From Siphonodentalium dalli (lineage: Eukaryota; Mollusca; Scaphopoda; Gadilida; Siphonodentaliidae): a stretch of 64,000 bases of DNA. The stretch lies in contig CP136063.1 of the NCBI GenBank assembly GCA_032622095.1, positions 30,814,987 through 30,878,986 of the forward strand, written 5' to 3'. This document shows, in pieces, positions 11,700-22,779 of the stretch. The first letter of the stretch is position 1. Every line of letters starts with the position of its first letter. Under the pieces are notes generated by a model, which was given only the letters and a program-made list of their open reading frames with translations, was not told the DNA's origin and did no database searches. Made by a program: the position numbers and the translations under genes.

Positions 11700-13363
11700 A
11701 TGGTTCCCAAATAAGATCCTCTTCAAAATAATTCTGTCTCGGTCTGTCCCAGACCTTTCTATTGGGACAGGAAATATCAAAGGTAAATAATATATTTATA
11801 TGAAAACATTAGAAATGTGTTTGTCTCGGTCTGTACCAGTCAAATCAGTTTGTCCCACGGTTCTCAAATAAAATCCTCTTCAAAATTATTCTGTCTCGGT
11901 CTGTCCCAGTCCTTTCTATTGGGACAGGAAATATCAAAGGTAAATAATATATTTAATATGAAAACATTAGAAATGTGTTTGTCTCGGTCTGTACCAGTCA
12001 AATCAGTTTGTTCCATGGTACCCAAATAAGATCCTCTTCAAAATTATTCTGTCTCGGTCTGTCCCAGACCTTTCTATTGGGACAGGAAATATCAAAGGTA
12101 AATAATATATTTAATATGAAAACATTAGGATTGTGTTTGTCTCGGTCTGTACCAGTCAAATCAGTTTGTCCCATGGTTCCCAAATGAGATCCTCTTCAAA
12201 ATTATTCTGTCTCGGTCTGTCCCAGACCTTTCTATTGGGACAGGAAATATCAAAGGTAAATAATGTATTTAATATGAAAACATTAGGAATGTGTTTGTCT
12301 CGGTCTGTACCAGTCAAATCAGTTTGTCCCATGGTTCCCAAATAAGATCCTCTTCAAAATTATTCTGTCTCGGTCTGTCCCAGGCCTTTCTATTGGGACA
12401 GGAAATATCAAAGGTAAATAATATATTTAATATTATAACATTAGAAATGTGTTTGTCTCGTTCTGTACCAGTCACATCAGTTTGTCCCAGGGTTCTCAAA
12501 TAAAATCCTCTTCTAAAGTATTCTGTCTCGGTCTGTCCCAGACCTTTCTATTGGGACAGGAAATATCAAAGGTAAATAATATATTAAACATTATAACATT
12601 AGGAATGTGTTTTTCTCGGTCTGTACCAGTCAAAATAGTTTGTCCCACGGTTCTCAAATAAAATCATCTTCAAAATAATTCTGTCTCGGTCTGTCCCAGG
12701 CCTTTCTATTGGGACAGGAAATATCAAAGGTAAATAATATATTTAATATGAAAACATTAGGAATGTGTTTGTCTCGGTCTGTACCAGTCAAATCAGTTTG
12801 TCCCATGGTTCCCAAATAAAATCCTCTTCAAAATAATTCTGTCTCGGTCTGTCCCAGGCCTTTCTATTGGGACAGGAAATATCAAAGGTAAATAATATAT
12901 TTAATATGAAAACATTAGGAATGTGTTTGTCTCGGTCTGTACCAGTCAAATAAGTTTGTTCCACGGTTCCCAAATAAGATCCTCTTCAAAATAATTCTGG
13001 TCGGTCTGTCCCAGACCTTTCTATTGGGACAGGAAATATCAAAGGTAAATAATATATTTAATATGAAAACATTAGGAATGTGTTTTTCTCGGCCTGTACC
13101 AGTCAAATCAGTTTGTCCCACGGTTCTCAAATAAAATCCTCTTCAAAATAATTCTGTCTCGGTCTGTCCCAGGCCTTTCTATTGGGACAGGAAATATCAA
13201 AGGTAAATAATATATTTAATAATGAAAACATTAGAAATGTGTTTGTCTCGGTCTGTACAAGTCAAATCAGTTTGTCCCATGGTTCCCAAACAAGATCCTC
13301 TTCAAAATTATTCTGTCTCGGTCTGTCCCAGACCTTTCTATTGGGACAGGAAATATCAAAGGA
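11700..13363. repeat. 158-bp satellite array, continuation (about 10.5 units)
   Basis: The array resumes exactly in phase after the foldback element. The first monomers repeat the variants seen at 8460-9190, and the marker variant is at about 11797. After subtracting the insertion, that lies 948 bp (six monomers) from the previous one. Monomers become more divergent toward 13300. Confidence 0.93.
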
Positions 13364-13500
13364 GCGAATCAAAAAACCCCACAACGGGTAGTTTGGCTCA
13401 GAGAACAGGGACCAAACTGATGCTGCTGGGACAGGAGCGAGACAGACTATCTCAGCCTGTCTCGGCTTGTCCCAGGACTTATGACTGGGACAAAAATGCC
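13364..13500. repeat. degenerate edge of the 158-bp satellite
   Basis: The array ends in 'atatcaaagg' and passes into unique sequence. About 90 bp later there is one diverged copy of the half-motif, with 'cctgtctcggcttgtcccag' and the inverted repeat TTGTCCCA...TGGGACAA. This could be a worn outermost monomer or a remnant of the sequence from which the satellite arose. Confidence 0.5.
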
Positions 13501-14250
13501 GATGTATTTTCTGTTGGCCACGTTTCTTGCCATATCTAATTGCTTATACATGAAATCAGTACTACATCATAAATAATAGATGTCAGAATAGTACATAATA
13601 AATGAGTGATTTATGATTATTCAATTAAATCATTGAATTTAATTCTTCTCACCATTGAGACAGAACTTTCATTTAGAAGTGGGACTGGGTAACTGCTCTA
13701 GTTGTCATGTTAAGCTACTATACAATATCATATAGTCTTTATAGACATTATAACGTAACCTAGAGGAAGAACCCCCTCAGAGGTTACACTACCCATAACT
13801 GTTGCAGGACTACCAAGACGGTGCTATCGATATATAACGTTTTCTCGTTATTTTGCAAGAACATGTTATTAGAAGAGAAAGAAATGAATTATCGCAATAA
13901 TTGGCATTAAATCCCGTTTTAGACATCGCCTATAGGGCATGGTGATGGTGATGCCACGATGATATATAATTGCTCAATAATGCACGATTTGACCACGTGT
14001 TTGTAATGTGCACGCGCAAGTACATCGTACTAGATGGTATTGTGACCATGCAAACCATTTCCACAGTACTACTCTGGTGCAATGTCAAAACGTACAGCTG
14101 CATAACGCTGAAGTTCATTGGAATCATTTACATAAATATAAGTGGATATACGAATGGTTATAACATGTATACATGATTCATAGGTTTATGACGTCACTGA
14201 ATGCTGCTGGCCAATAATATTCGCGATAGTTTATTATAACTGAAGTAAAA
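13501..14250. other. no gene recognised
   Basis: AT-rich sequence with short frames of 65-68 codons on both strands and no recognisable domain. I see nothing to annotate. Confidence 0.6.
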
Positions 14251-14376
14251 TAGTGGACCGGACCGGAGAGTACCGGACCGGCGGCAAAAAGCGGTCCGGT
14301 CCAGTGACACCCGGTCCTGACCGCGGTCCACCCCTGGACCGCAGACCGGTCCAAAGCGGTCCGGTCCGCATCACTA
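14251..14376. repeat. GGACCGG/CCGGTCC inverted-repeat cluster (small hAT-like MITE candidate)
   Basis: It begins TAGTGGACCGGACCGG and ends CCGGTCCGCATCACTA, imperfect inverted ends with many GGACCGG and CCGGTCC words between. TAGTG...CACTA ends with CGG-rich subterminal repeats resemble small hAT-type elements. No convincing 8-bp target duplication is visible, so the classification is tentative. Confidence 0.45.
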
Positions 14377-14481
14377 TTGCTCAGGAATAATTCGGTTTTA
14401 ATTTAAAGTGCGCTGCAATGGGATGTTCGATACGATCACGTGACTGTTCATCATTATTTAATACAATAGACGTCTGATTAA

Positions 14482-15001
14482 AGATGGATTATCTCTTTAA
14501 ATAACAAATTTTAAATAGTTGCGTGGGTATAAAATAATAGATATGAACTGAAGACCTATGTCGGGAAAAGCTTCTATCAATTAATATTGATTTTATTTCG
14601 AATATTAAATCGGGCCCGTTTATGTTTCTATTTTTAGAACCGACCATTCGGATCAGACCGTATTGCGATATAGAGCACTGGGCTGTTCCTACGGCTACGC
14701 AACGAATGTCAAATGTCACAGATTGGTTGTTTGTATTGTTTTGTTTCACAGATATAAGCGATAATGAGTATAATTAACGTTTATTTGTGACAAAATTGCA
14801 CAATATAATTTTTGGTCTCTGTTAACAGTAACCACAATTGTTCGTTAGCTGAACAAACACACATTTTTAGACCAGAAAATATTCGAAATAAAATTAATTT
14901 TAATCGATAGAAGCATTTCCGGACAGGAGTCTTCGATTCAAATCTAATATTTTATACCCCGGTAACTATATAATACATGTTTACAAAGAGATAATCCACC
15001 T
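14482..15001 (+). mobile_element. TTAA-family MITE, complete copy (520 bp)
   Basis: Imperfect TIRs AGATGGATTATCTCTTT and AAAGAGATAATCCACCT, each flanked by TTAA (14478-14481 and 15002-15005). It is noncoding. The same element occurs complete at 32039-32557 and, inverted, at 57292-57794, and split at 60699-61780. TTAA duplication is characteristic of piggyBac-type (and Kolobok/Sola3-type) transposases. Which one mobilised it is not shown here. Confidence 0.9.
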
Positions 15002-15005
15002 TTAA

Positions 15006-15090
15006 ATTCCTTCGGCCACAAGTCACACTTGTATGTACGATAGCCGCTGTGCATTATTGGGCTGCTTTGTAATGAAAATCGTCCAGCGCG
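15006..15090 (-). pseudogene. zinc-finger linker relic
   Basis: Read on the minus strand this gives a degraded inter-finger linker plus first Cys (pattern IIHSGYRTYKCD). The same piece occurs at 56690-56770 and in other relics at 34300-34400, 36180-36300 and 46080-46130, always next to 'catgaaaatcgtccagcgc'. Confidence 0.5.
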
Positions 15091-15430
15091 GTGGGTTTAA
15101 CTAGACTTTCTGTGCCCTTATATGACATTTGTAACAGATTAAGACATTTTACAATTGCAAAAAAATATTTATGTTACTGGGACCTCATATGGGCCTTAAT
15201 AGACATTGATCTATATAAAAAGGATCGCCAAAAGTGTCACTTGATGAAAGAATTGGTAGGACATGTAACATGGAGGTTGAGACTGAAGAACACTTCGTTA
15301 TCCGCTGCACCATATCTAAGATGCGTAAACACATCCTTTGTGAGATGACGAGTAATGAATTTATTGGATTGAATGATGGCCAAAGAATACAATACATAAT
15401 GCAAGACAACGAGCCTCATGCAACATAATC
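15091..15430 (+). pseudogene. LINE ORF2 C-terminal fragment
   Basis: From 15234 a 64-codon frame has RTCNMEVETEEHFVIRC. It has the layout of the Cys/His motif that ends many LINE ORF2 proteins (R.C...E.EEHF...C), followed by a hydrophobic stretch. The preceding bases are frameshifted. A second copy lies at 56800-57200 with the same flanks. This is a short dead fragment; the family assignment rests on the motif only. Confidence 0.5.
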
Positions 15431-15499
15431 CGCAACATGGTCGGGATATTTTTCAAAGAAAGGTCAAATTCTACTGATATAATAATGAAATAGTTACTT

Positions 15500-16612
15500 T
15501 AAGACATAATAGAACACAGATACCACAGTTAAAACTCAAATTTATGTACATGTTAAAGTAAAACTCTCTGAGCGAATTATTATTATTATTATTATTATTA
15601 TTTCTCACACACATCGGACTGACCACGGATGATCTGATGTGGATTCTCTCATACGCGCCATCAATGGACTGTTTTTGGAAAATTGTTTATCCCACATCGC
15701 ATTGATATGGGCCGTCATCTGCGTGGATCTCCTTGCTCTACCTGTGTTTCCAGATGATCTCTAAGCTTGTATTTCTCACACATCACACTGATACGGACGC
15801 TATCCCGTGTGAAGCTTCTTGCGTCTCATTAGGCTACTGCTCAGGACGAATGATTTCTCACACACATATCGCAATGCTACGGACGATCGCCTGTGTGGAG
15901 TTTCTTATGGCTCGCTAGACTACTGCTCTGAGCGAAAGATCTCTAACACACATCACACTGATACGGCCGCTCGCCGGTGTGGCTTCTGTTATGTCTCATC
16001 AGATGACTGTTCGTGGCAAACGATCTCCCACACACATCACACTGATACGGGCGTTCGCCTGTGTGGCTTCTGTGGTGTGTAATTATTCTACTGCTATTGG
16101 CGAAGAATTTTTCACACGCACTGCACTGAAACGTAGAATCGCTTCTGTGGAGTTCCTTCATTATGTTACTTCTAGGGAAAATAACTCCTCATAGATATCA
16201 CACTGATATGGACTATCGCCGGTGTGGATTATCTTATGACTCATGAGTTGATGGTTCTGAGTGAACGATTTCTCACACACATCACACGGATACGGACGTT
16301 CTCTGTGTGTTTTCTTATGAACGGTGACTTGAGATGAAGTAGTAAATGATTTCCCACATATATCGCACTGATATGATGGACGATCGCGGGTGTGGCTTAT
16401 CTTTTGTCTCATCAGGTGAGATTTCTGGATGAATGATTTCTCACACATCGCACGGATACGGACGCTCTCCCGTATGGATTCTCATATCTTTAATCAGATT
16501 ACATTTCTGTGTGGATGATGTCTCACAAACGTGTGAGTTCTCATATGAACTGTCGCTTGAGATGAAGTAGTAAATGATTCCTCACACATTGGTAGGTCAT
16601 TGACGTGGATTC
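15500..16612 (-). pseudogene. C2H2 zinc-finger gene relic (HTGERPY type)
   Basis: The minus strand carries a run of C2H2 fingers with HTGERPYQCDVC linkers. About three fingers are readable at 15943-16161 and three at 16161-16448, in different frames, with stops and lost Cys/His between. The block is the inverted duplicate of 31973-33850. The best conserved finger is the SYQCDICGKSFTT type near 16330-16400. The protein would have been a nuclear DNA-binding factor. It is now broken by frameshifts and not translatable as one product. Confidence 0.8.
15576..15602. repeat. (TTA)n microsatellite
   Basis: Eight to nine TTA repeats at the border of the zinc-finger relic. The inverted duplicate of this border at about 33790 lacks the expansion. 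Confidence 0.9.
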
Positions 16613-17426
16613 GTCTATTTGTTACCGGATTTAATACCTTTATCGGCGAACGATTCGTCAAACATCACACTGATATGGACGAACATCGACGGGGATATCG
16701 TGTCACATTACATGCATGTGAATGCTATGTGCAAATGATTTCTCAAACATATCGATTTGATAAGGACTATCGTCCGCGTAATTTACCCTATGTGTCATTA
16801 GATCACTGCTCTGGACGAATGATTTCTCAGACATATCGATTTAATATGGACTATCGTCGGTGTTACAAGTCAAGTCGTATGTGCCATCAGCCTCGGGTCA
16901 CTGTTCTGTCAACTTCTGGGCGAATGGTTTGTAGCACAAATCGCACTGATACACACCACCCGTATGGATTATGTTATGTGTTATGGCCTATCACCGGTAT
17001 GGACTGTCTTATGTTTCACCAAGTCGCTCGAACCAGTAATATATATTGATTTCCCGCACATATCATATATTGATATGGGAGATTTCCGGTGTGAATTCTC
17101 TTATGTATCACCAACTGCTGGATTGACGAAATGATTTCCCGCATATATCACAACGGTACGGTTTATATCCAGCGTGGATCACTCTTATGTGTCACCAAGT
17201 GGCTCAAACGAATAAAATTATCCCCGCATCACACTGGTAAGGTTTATCTGCGGTATGAATTGTCTTATGTTTCACCGAGTTGCTCAATTGACTAAATCAT
17301 TTTCCGCACATATCACAATGGTGAGGCATTTCTCCGGTATGGACTCTTATATGTTTCACCAAGTCATTCGATCGAATAAGGGATTTCCTGCATATATCAT
17401 AATTGTTAGGTTTATCTCCAAATTGC
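16613..17426 (-). pseudogene. decayed C2H2 finger tail of the ZNF gene at 17427-18935
   Basis: Finger-sized remnants continue on the minus strand beyond the stop of the intact array. One stretch (17297-17430) reads YDICRKSL...HIRVHTGEMPHHCDMCGK in another frame. Further down, finger spacing is retained but Cys, His and frame are lost. 16605-16760 is also present inverted at 19190-19345. I read this as the former C-terminal part of the array, lost after a deletion and frameshift near 17430. Confidence 0.7.
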
Positions 17427-18935
17427 TCACAGATTAAATGATTTCCCGCAAGGTATATCTCCGGTGTGGATTCTCTTATGTGTAACCAAGTTGCTCGAAT
17501 TATTAAATGATTTCTCGCATATATCACAACGGTAAGGTTTATCTCCGGTGTGGATTCTCTTATGTGTAACCAAGTTGCTCGAATTACTAAATGATTTCTC
17601 GCATATATCACAACGGTAAGGTTTATCTCCGGTGTGGATTCTCTTATGTTTTCCCAAGCTGCACAACCGTCTAAATGATTTCCAGCATATATCACAACGG
17701 TAAGGCTTATCTCCAGTATGGATTCTCTTATGTTTCACCAAATCACCCGATTGAATAAATGATTTCCCGCATATGTCACAAATGGAAGGTTTATCTCCAA
17801 TGTGGATTCTCTTATGTGTCGCCAAGCTGCTGGAATGATTAAATGATTTCCCGCATATATCACAACAATATGGCTTATCTCCGGTGTGGGTTCTTTTATG
17901 TGTCACCAAACTGCTCAGTTGATTAAATGATTTCTCGCATATATCACAATGGTAAGGTTCATCTCCGGTGTGGATTCTCACATGTGTCACCAAGCTGCTG
18001 GAATGATTAAATGATTTCCCGCATATATCACAACAATATGGCTTATCTCCAGTGTGGATTCTCTTATGTGTAACCAAGTTGCTCGAATTACTAAATGATT
18101 TCTCGCATATATCACAACGGTAAGGTTTATCTCCGGTGTGGATTCTCTTATGTTTTCCCAAGCTGCCCAACCGTCTAAATGATTTCCAGCATATATCACA
18201 ACGGTAAGGCTTATCTCCAGTATGGATTCTCTTATGTTTCACCAAATCACCCGATTGAATAAATGATTTCCCGCATATGTCACAAATGGAAGGTTTATCT
18301 CCAATGTGGATTCTCTTATGTGTCACCAAGCTGCTGGAATGATTAAATGATTTCCCGCATATATCACAACAATATGGCTTATCTCCGGTGTGGGTTCTTT
18401 TATGTGTCACCAAACTGCTCAGTTGATTAAATGATTTCTCGCATATATCACAATGGTAAGGTTCATCTCCGGTGTGGATTCTCACATGTGTCACCAAGCT
18501 GCTGGAATGATTAAATGATTTCCCGCATATATCACAACAATATGGCTTATCTCCAGTGTGTATTCTCTTATGTGTCACTAAGTTGCTCGATGTACTAAAT
18601 GATTTCCCGCATATATCACAATGGTAAGGTTTATCTCCGGTGTGAATTCTCTTATGTGTCACCAAGTCGCCGGATCGATTAAACGATTTCACGCATATAT
18701 CACAACGGTAAGGTTTATCTCCGGTGTGGATTCTATTATGAATCACCAAGCTGCTCGACTGATTAAATGATTTCAAGCAGATATCACAATGGTAAGGTTT
18801 ATGTCCGGTGTGTATTCTCTTATGTCTCACCAAGCTGCCTGATTGAGTGAACAGTTTCCCACATACGTCACAATGATGTCGTTTATTCCCTGTTCGAGAG
18901 GGCTCATTGACATTCTGATCATCAGCTCTCATCAT
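17427..18935 (-). CDS. C2H2 zinc-finger protein, 17 fingers (502 aa)
   Basis: Probable nuclear DNA-binding protein. The start is the ATG pair at 18935 (MMRADDQN), with an in-frame TAA about 30 bp upstream. A 21-residue leader precedes 17 complete C-x2-C-x12-H-x3-H fingers in strict 28-residue register with HTGDKPY linkers. No KRAB, BTB or other effector domain is visible. Fingers 5-10 and 11-16 are a tandem duplication of 168 residues (504 bp, about 17580-18083 and 18084-18587) differing at two residues. After finger 17 an 18th has lost its first half (GDIPCGKSF) and the frame ends. Older fingers continue out of frame to about 16600, so the protein may be a truncated form of a longer one. It is intronless as seen. 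Helix positions -1, 3 and 6 vary between fingers while the framework is constant, as in DNA-recognition arrays. It is a paralogue of the gene at 43311-44771. Confidence 0.85.
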   Translation of the reverse strand: MMRADDQNVNEPSRTGNKRHHCDVCGKLFTQSGSLVRHKRIHTGHKPYHCDICLKSFNQSSSLVIHNRIHTGDKPYRCDICVKSFNRSGDLVTHKRIHTGDKPYHCDICGKSFSTSSNLVTHKRIHTGDKPYCCDICGKSFNHSSSLVTHVRIHTGDEPYHCDICEKSFNQLSSLVTHKRTHTGDKPYCCDICGKSFNHSSSLVTHKRIHIGDKPSICDICGKSFIQSGDLVKHKRIHTGDKPYRCDICWKSFRRLGSLGKHKRIHTGDKPYRCDICEKSFSNSSNLVTHKRIHTGDKPYCCDICGKSFNHSSSLVTHVRIHTGDEPYHCDICEKSFNQLSSLVTHKRTHTGDKPYCCDICGKSFNHSSSLATHKRIHIGDKPSICDICGKSFIQSGDLVKHKRIHTGDKPYRCDICWKSFRRLCSLGKHKRIHTGDKPYRCDICEKSFSNSSNLVTHKRIHTGDKPYRCDICEKSFNNSSNLVTHKRIHTGDIPCGKSFNL

Positions 18936-19189
18936 GTAGACTGTCCTAGATATATCAGTGTATATTTAATAAAGCGACCGTCTAGATAGATATCTGATAT
19001 ATGTCTTATCGAATTCAAATAACAGAATGTAACAGTACATGTATGTGGTTTCGTTCAGTAGAACCATCTACAAAACGATAGAAAGTGATATTCAAATTCA
19101 TATTTGTATCGGTTTCCTAACGGCACTATCAAACAAATTAGCACGACCTACTTTCAATCAAAGATGGGTTATCTCTTTGAATAAAGGAG

Positions 19190-19345
19190 ATAGTCCTGAT
19201 CAAATCGATATGAGAAATCATTGGCCCAGAGCATTCACATGCATGTAATGGAATGCGATAACCACGTCGATTCTCGTCCATATCAGTGTGATGTTTGTGA
19301 CGAATCGTTCGCCGATATTGATAATCTGGTAACACATAGATTTCC
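19190..19345 (+). pseudogene. zinc-finger relic, inverted copy of 16605-16760
   Basis: The plus strand reads RPYQCDVCDESFADIDNLVTHR, one finger missing its last His. It is matched, reverse-complemented, by 16605-16760 including noncoding flanks. At 19340 it joins a piece of minus-strand finger ('gatttcccgcatatatcac'), so fingers of opposite orientation meet head to head. This marks an inversion or duplication breakpoint. Confidence 0.7.
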
Positions 19346-19972
19346 CGCATATATCACAACAATATGATTTACCGCCAATGACGCCCAACTTATTGTTATG
19401 GAGAAGCAGCAAGTCTTGCAGAAACGGGATAAAATTGAAATACCGGCGATAAAAACATCAAACAAATATGATGTATTGTCTGACACCGCCTTCTCACAAT
19501 CGGAAACACCAGAGTCGTAATTTCGCTAAAATCCGGATTGAGAATCCGAAGCCGATTACGGGGGCGGGGCTAATTCCCGATTCTAGGTCAGATTTTGAAA
19601 TCCACGTGGTCTCCGAAACTATGTTTAATGTTCTCCCAGCGTCAAACATGGCTCATGTATTTGACACAAGTATCATTTGTATCTTATATTTATAAAGTTC
19701 ATGTTTGTTGTGAAAGTCATGCTTTTCTTCTATGTGTATATACACGGCACATAATTTGCTGTCAATCCGACTTAATCGCATCTTTTTTTTTCAAGTTAAA
19801 GTGTGTTTATTGATGATGGCAAGCATATCTAAACGTGACAGCTCTAGGCCTCCTGAATCAAATTTCCGAAGATGTTGTGAAGAACACACGAAACTTGTCA
19901 GTTGAACAGGGACGTGACGACAGGGGTTGATTGTGTGTCTCGACCCCCACCCCGAACTTTGGTACAATTTGC
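19346..19972. other. no gene recognised
   Basis: Short frames only. 19500-19600 has 'aatccgg'/'aatccgaag' words similar to those in the LINE leader at 21230-21380. Nothing else is interpretable. Confidence 0.5.
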
Positions 19973-20335
19973 TAAGCTGTGCAGTCATTCATACGTGATG
20001 AAAATTAGGTTTATTTTGACTAACTGTTTCAAATAATGATACGTACAAGCCAACAAACGCAACAAACAAACCCGATTTTAAATAAATACATATACAAACT
20101 TATGACTAACTCGGGAGAGGTGGTGTCCAGTGATCTGTATATATGTTCAACTTGTTTTGGTAGTCATGTTGCTTTGCCATTACTAATTATTAATTTTTTC
20201 AGTGTAATAATATATGGGAGAGGGGGTACCCTTAAGTGAGTCAGCACTTGTCCCCCAATTTATTTGTATGTATAAACAAATGTATGTGTTATATATCATG
20301 TGTTATCTAAATTTGACATATATTTGAAATGAATA
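19973..20335 (+). mobile_element. LINE-2 3'-end copy (dead on arrival)
   Basis: About 360 bp matching, in reverse complement, the 3' end of the LINE fragment at 34500-36075 (region 34500-34880). Shared markers include 'cattcatacg', 'aatgatacgtacaagcc', 'ttgctttgccatta' and 'gtgagtcagcacttgtcc'. Only the tail of ORF2 and the 3' UTR are present, as expected of a severely 5'-truncated LINE insertion. Confidence 0.75.
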
Positions 20336-21190
20336 TATCTAAACTAAACTTTGGTACATTCCAGCAGTCGGAAATTTCATGCATGACACAACATTAGTTG
20401 GACATTAATTTGACACCATATATAGGTTGTCATTGTTCTCATTGTTTGATTTTTTTTTTCAACCAGTAAAAGTTGGTAATTTTCCAATCTTGGTGTTTGT
20501 CAGGTTGGATATTTCCAAGGGGAGCAAATGGAATCTGCGAACCTGTGAGATTGATGTTTGGTTCAATGGGGGGGGGGGGGGGGTGCAGTTGGCCTGAAAT
20601 TTGAGGAAACATCTAACCACGTCCCTAGAACATATGTCTGTTGTCTATACATAGACTATTGTGCAAAACGACTGCATTTAACGAAACAAAACATTTTCAA
20701 GATGAAACATGAAATTGCTATAAGACTAGATGATAGTACATACGTGTATCTGATAATCCATCGATATCATATATATATATAATCCTACTATTTCTTGAAT
20801 AAGAAGAAACATTATAATAACGAACACAGCAGAAGACATATCCATGCAGGTTCATATGAATTCGGTCAATGGTGACGTATCCGCCGAATTCGAAATCGAC
20901 ATGCGTTCAAGCGGTATTTATGGATGGAATTATGAAATGGACATATGAAAGTGACAATCAACAATGATTTAATTTTGCTTCGCCATCAACTGAAGTGCTC
21001 CCCCAGCGTTACTATCAATAGCGTTATTATTTGGCTAATTTCAGTAATATTCTCCCAGTTTACATTCAATAAAACAAATTTGTCTCCGCATTTAAAATTC
21101 TTTGGTATAGATCGTTTATATTCTGCAATAATTTGTACACAAGAGACGGATTCTTATGTTTTATTGTGTTTTTAAACTCCGAGGTGGCGA
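20336..21190. other. no gene recognised; poly-G tract
   Basis: AT-rich sequence with a G tract of about 17 at 20567-20583. No frame with a recognisable domain. Confidence 0.6.
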
Positions 21191-21397
21191 AATCTCGGTT
21201 TGTTTACATTATGAACATTTGAGTCCGTAATCGGAATCCAAATCCCAATCGGATTACCACGAAATTAGGATTACGGTCTGTTCGTTTACTGATTCTGCAA
21301 ATTTGTGGTCTGTTCTTTTGCCGAACCAAGTCGTACGGGGACCAATCTGTAATCTGAATCCAGAATCTGAATCGGATTTTAGCGAAATAACGCCTCT

Positions 21398-22138
21398 GTG
21401 CCTAAACAACCTGAAACAGATCAGGACAAACCCGGCAGTTCTAAACCACGATGGCGCAGAAGCAATGAATATGACTCTAAAAAAATTCACCTGATAGTCG
21501 GCGATTCGGTGCTGCGTTATATCAACCATCGCAGACTTGCATTGGAAGATGAATTTGTTCAGAAAATTTCAATTGGAGGTCTGAACCTGGCTGGTGCTTG
21601 CCGATGGCTTAATGACACGCGAAACCGAGTTGATGGTTATGTGCACAAAGTTACGTTACACGTAGGAATCAACTCCTGTCGGAGGGGTTACACAACTGGA
21701 TCAGACGAGGTTAAAGACGCTATCAACATTATTCGTCAAATTTATCCCGCAGCTGGCATAAGGATTTCCTCTGTGCTACCAACACCCAACAGATCTGGTG
21801 CAAATAGACTAATTTTTTATACCAACTCTTGCTACTCAGCGGTGTGTGCTGAAATGAACTGCATTTTCATTTACAATTCTGCCGACTTTGTTATACCTCG
21901 GAGTTCGCGCGTTCTTGAATTCTTGTTTCACGACTCGTGGCACCCTAATAATCGAGGTGTGGAACTTCTGGGTGCGAATTTAAGATTCGGGAAACATACC
22001 GATAGGCCAAATTTTACGCCAGATGTTTCGATGCCACATCAAGGAGACCGATCTCAGACTCAGTGCATGGATCCGTGCTCCCCGTGGTTTGGCAAACAAC
22101 GTTATGGATCTGTGAAAAGCGGAGGCAATTCATTCTAA
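21398..22138 (+). CDS. LINE ORF1 protein with SGNH/GDSL esterase domain
   Basis: A 246-codon frame. Short polar N-terminus, then an SGNH hydrolase fold: block I GDSVLR (Ser37), block III HVGIN (Gly90, Asn92), block V DSWHPN (Asp179, His182). All four catalytic-type residues are present. Esterase domains occur in ORF1 of several CR1/L2-related LINEs, where they are thought to act in RNP formation or membrane association. The activity here is inferred from motifs. The frame has no ATG near its beginning: translation as listed starts at GTG after an in-frame TAG at 21380. The adjacent frame just upstream has an acidic NPESESDF stretch, so an upstream start lost by a frameshift near 21395 is likely. 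Confidence 0.75.
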   Translation: MPKQPETDQDKPGSSKPRWRRSNEYDSKKIHLIVGDSVLRYINHRRLALEDEFVQKISIGGLNLAGACRWLNDTRNRVDGYVHKVTLHVGINSCRRGYTTGSDEVKDAINIIRQIYPAAGIRISSVLPTPNRSGANRLIFYTNSCYSAVCAEMNCIFIYNSADFVIPRSSRVLEFLFHDSWHPNNRGVELLGANLRFGKHTDRPNFTPDVSMPHQGDRSQTQCMDPCSPWFGKQRYGSVKSGGNSF

Positions 22139-22779
22139 GGCGACCCGACAACGCCAGATTTTATGGCAGTGCGGCAAGAATTGTCGGATCTTAGATAACT
22201 AATTCGCAACGGGACTTAACTATATATTAATTAATCACACTTGTGTTTATATACCATCTTGTGTTTATATACCATTTATACACTTGTGTTTATGTACCAT
22301 CTGTTTGCATGATAGTAAGGAAATTGGTAATTAATCTCTTAAACCTAATTCTCCTCTGATAAAAGAATTGATACAATTAACTTACTCTATAATACGTGAG
22401 AAATTTCGCACCTTCTCAACGTTTGAAATATTTATTTAGTTTACTTGAGAGTAAGATAAACACCTTTTCATGAGAATTGCTCAGTGGATCTAGTACTTGA
22501 CGCAAATACGGTGGCATCCAAGTTCGCGTCAAGTGCAACTCACTAACAATTGCCCATTACATGAAATGTGTTGAAATGAGAGCTCAACCATGCAATCGAA
22601 GGGAAGCTCTTCATATGTTAACATTGTATTTAATGGAAACGCTCTTCATACCTGGAAATTAAATAAATAAACAAATAAATAAACCTATAACAAGACATAG
22701 CTCCATATATAAATGAACAAATAAATAAACCTCTACCAAGACACCTAGATCCATATAGCCATTCATTGAATGCATATAA
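22139..22779 (+). other. LINE inter-ORF spacer
   Basis: A 640-bp noncoding spacer between ORF1 and ORF2. It has three near-copies of 'cttgtgtttatataccat' at 22240-22300 and an AAATAAATAAAC-rich duplicated segment at 22655-22740. No frame of interest. Confidence 0.6.

Noticed and set aside
582-13250. Dozens of 61-94-codon frames with nearly identical translations
   Set aside because: By-products of the 158-bp satellite; present in every monomer on both strands with no start context or domain.
14251-14376. Firm hAT assignment of the GGACCGG cluster
   Set aside because: Ends resemble hAT-type termini but no 8-bp target duplication is visible; kept only as a candidate.
16600-17049. 149-codon plus-strand frame
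   Set aside because: Antisense to decayed zinc-finger sequence; His/Arg/Cys-rich by complementarity.
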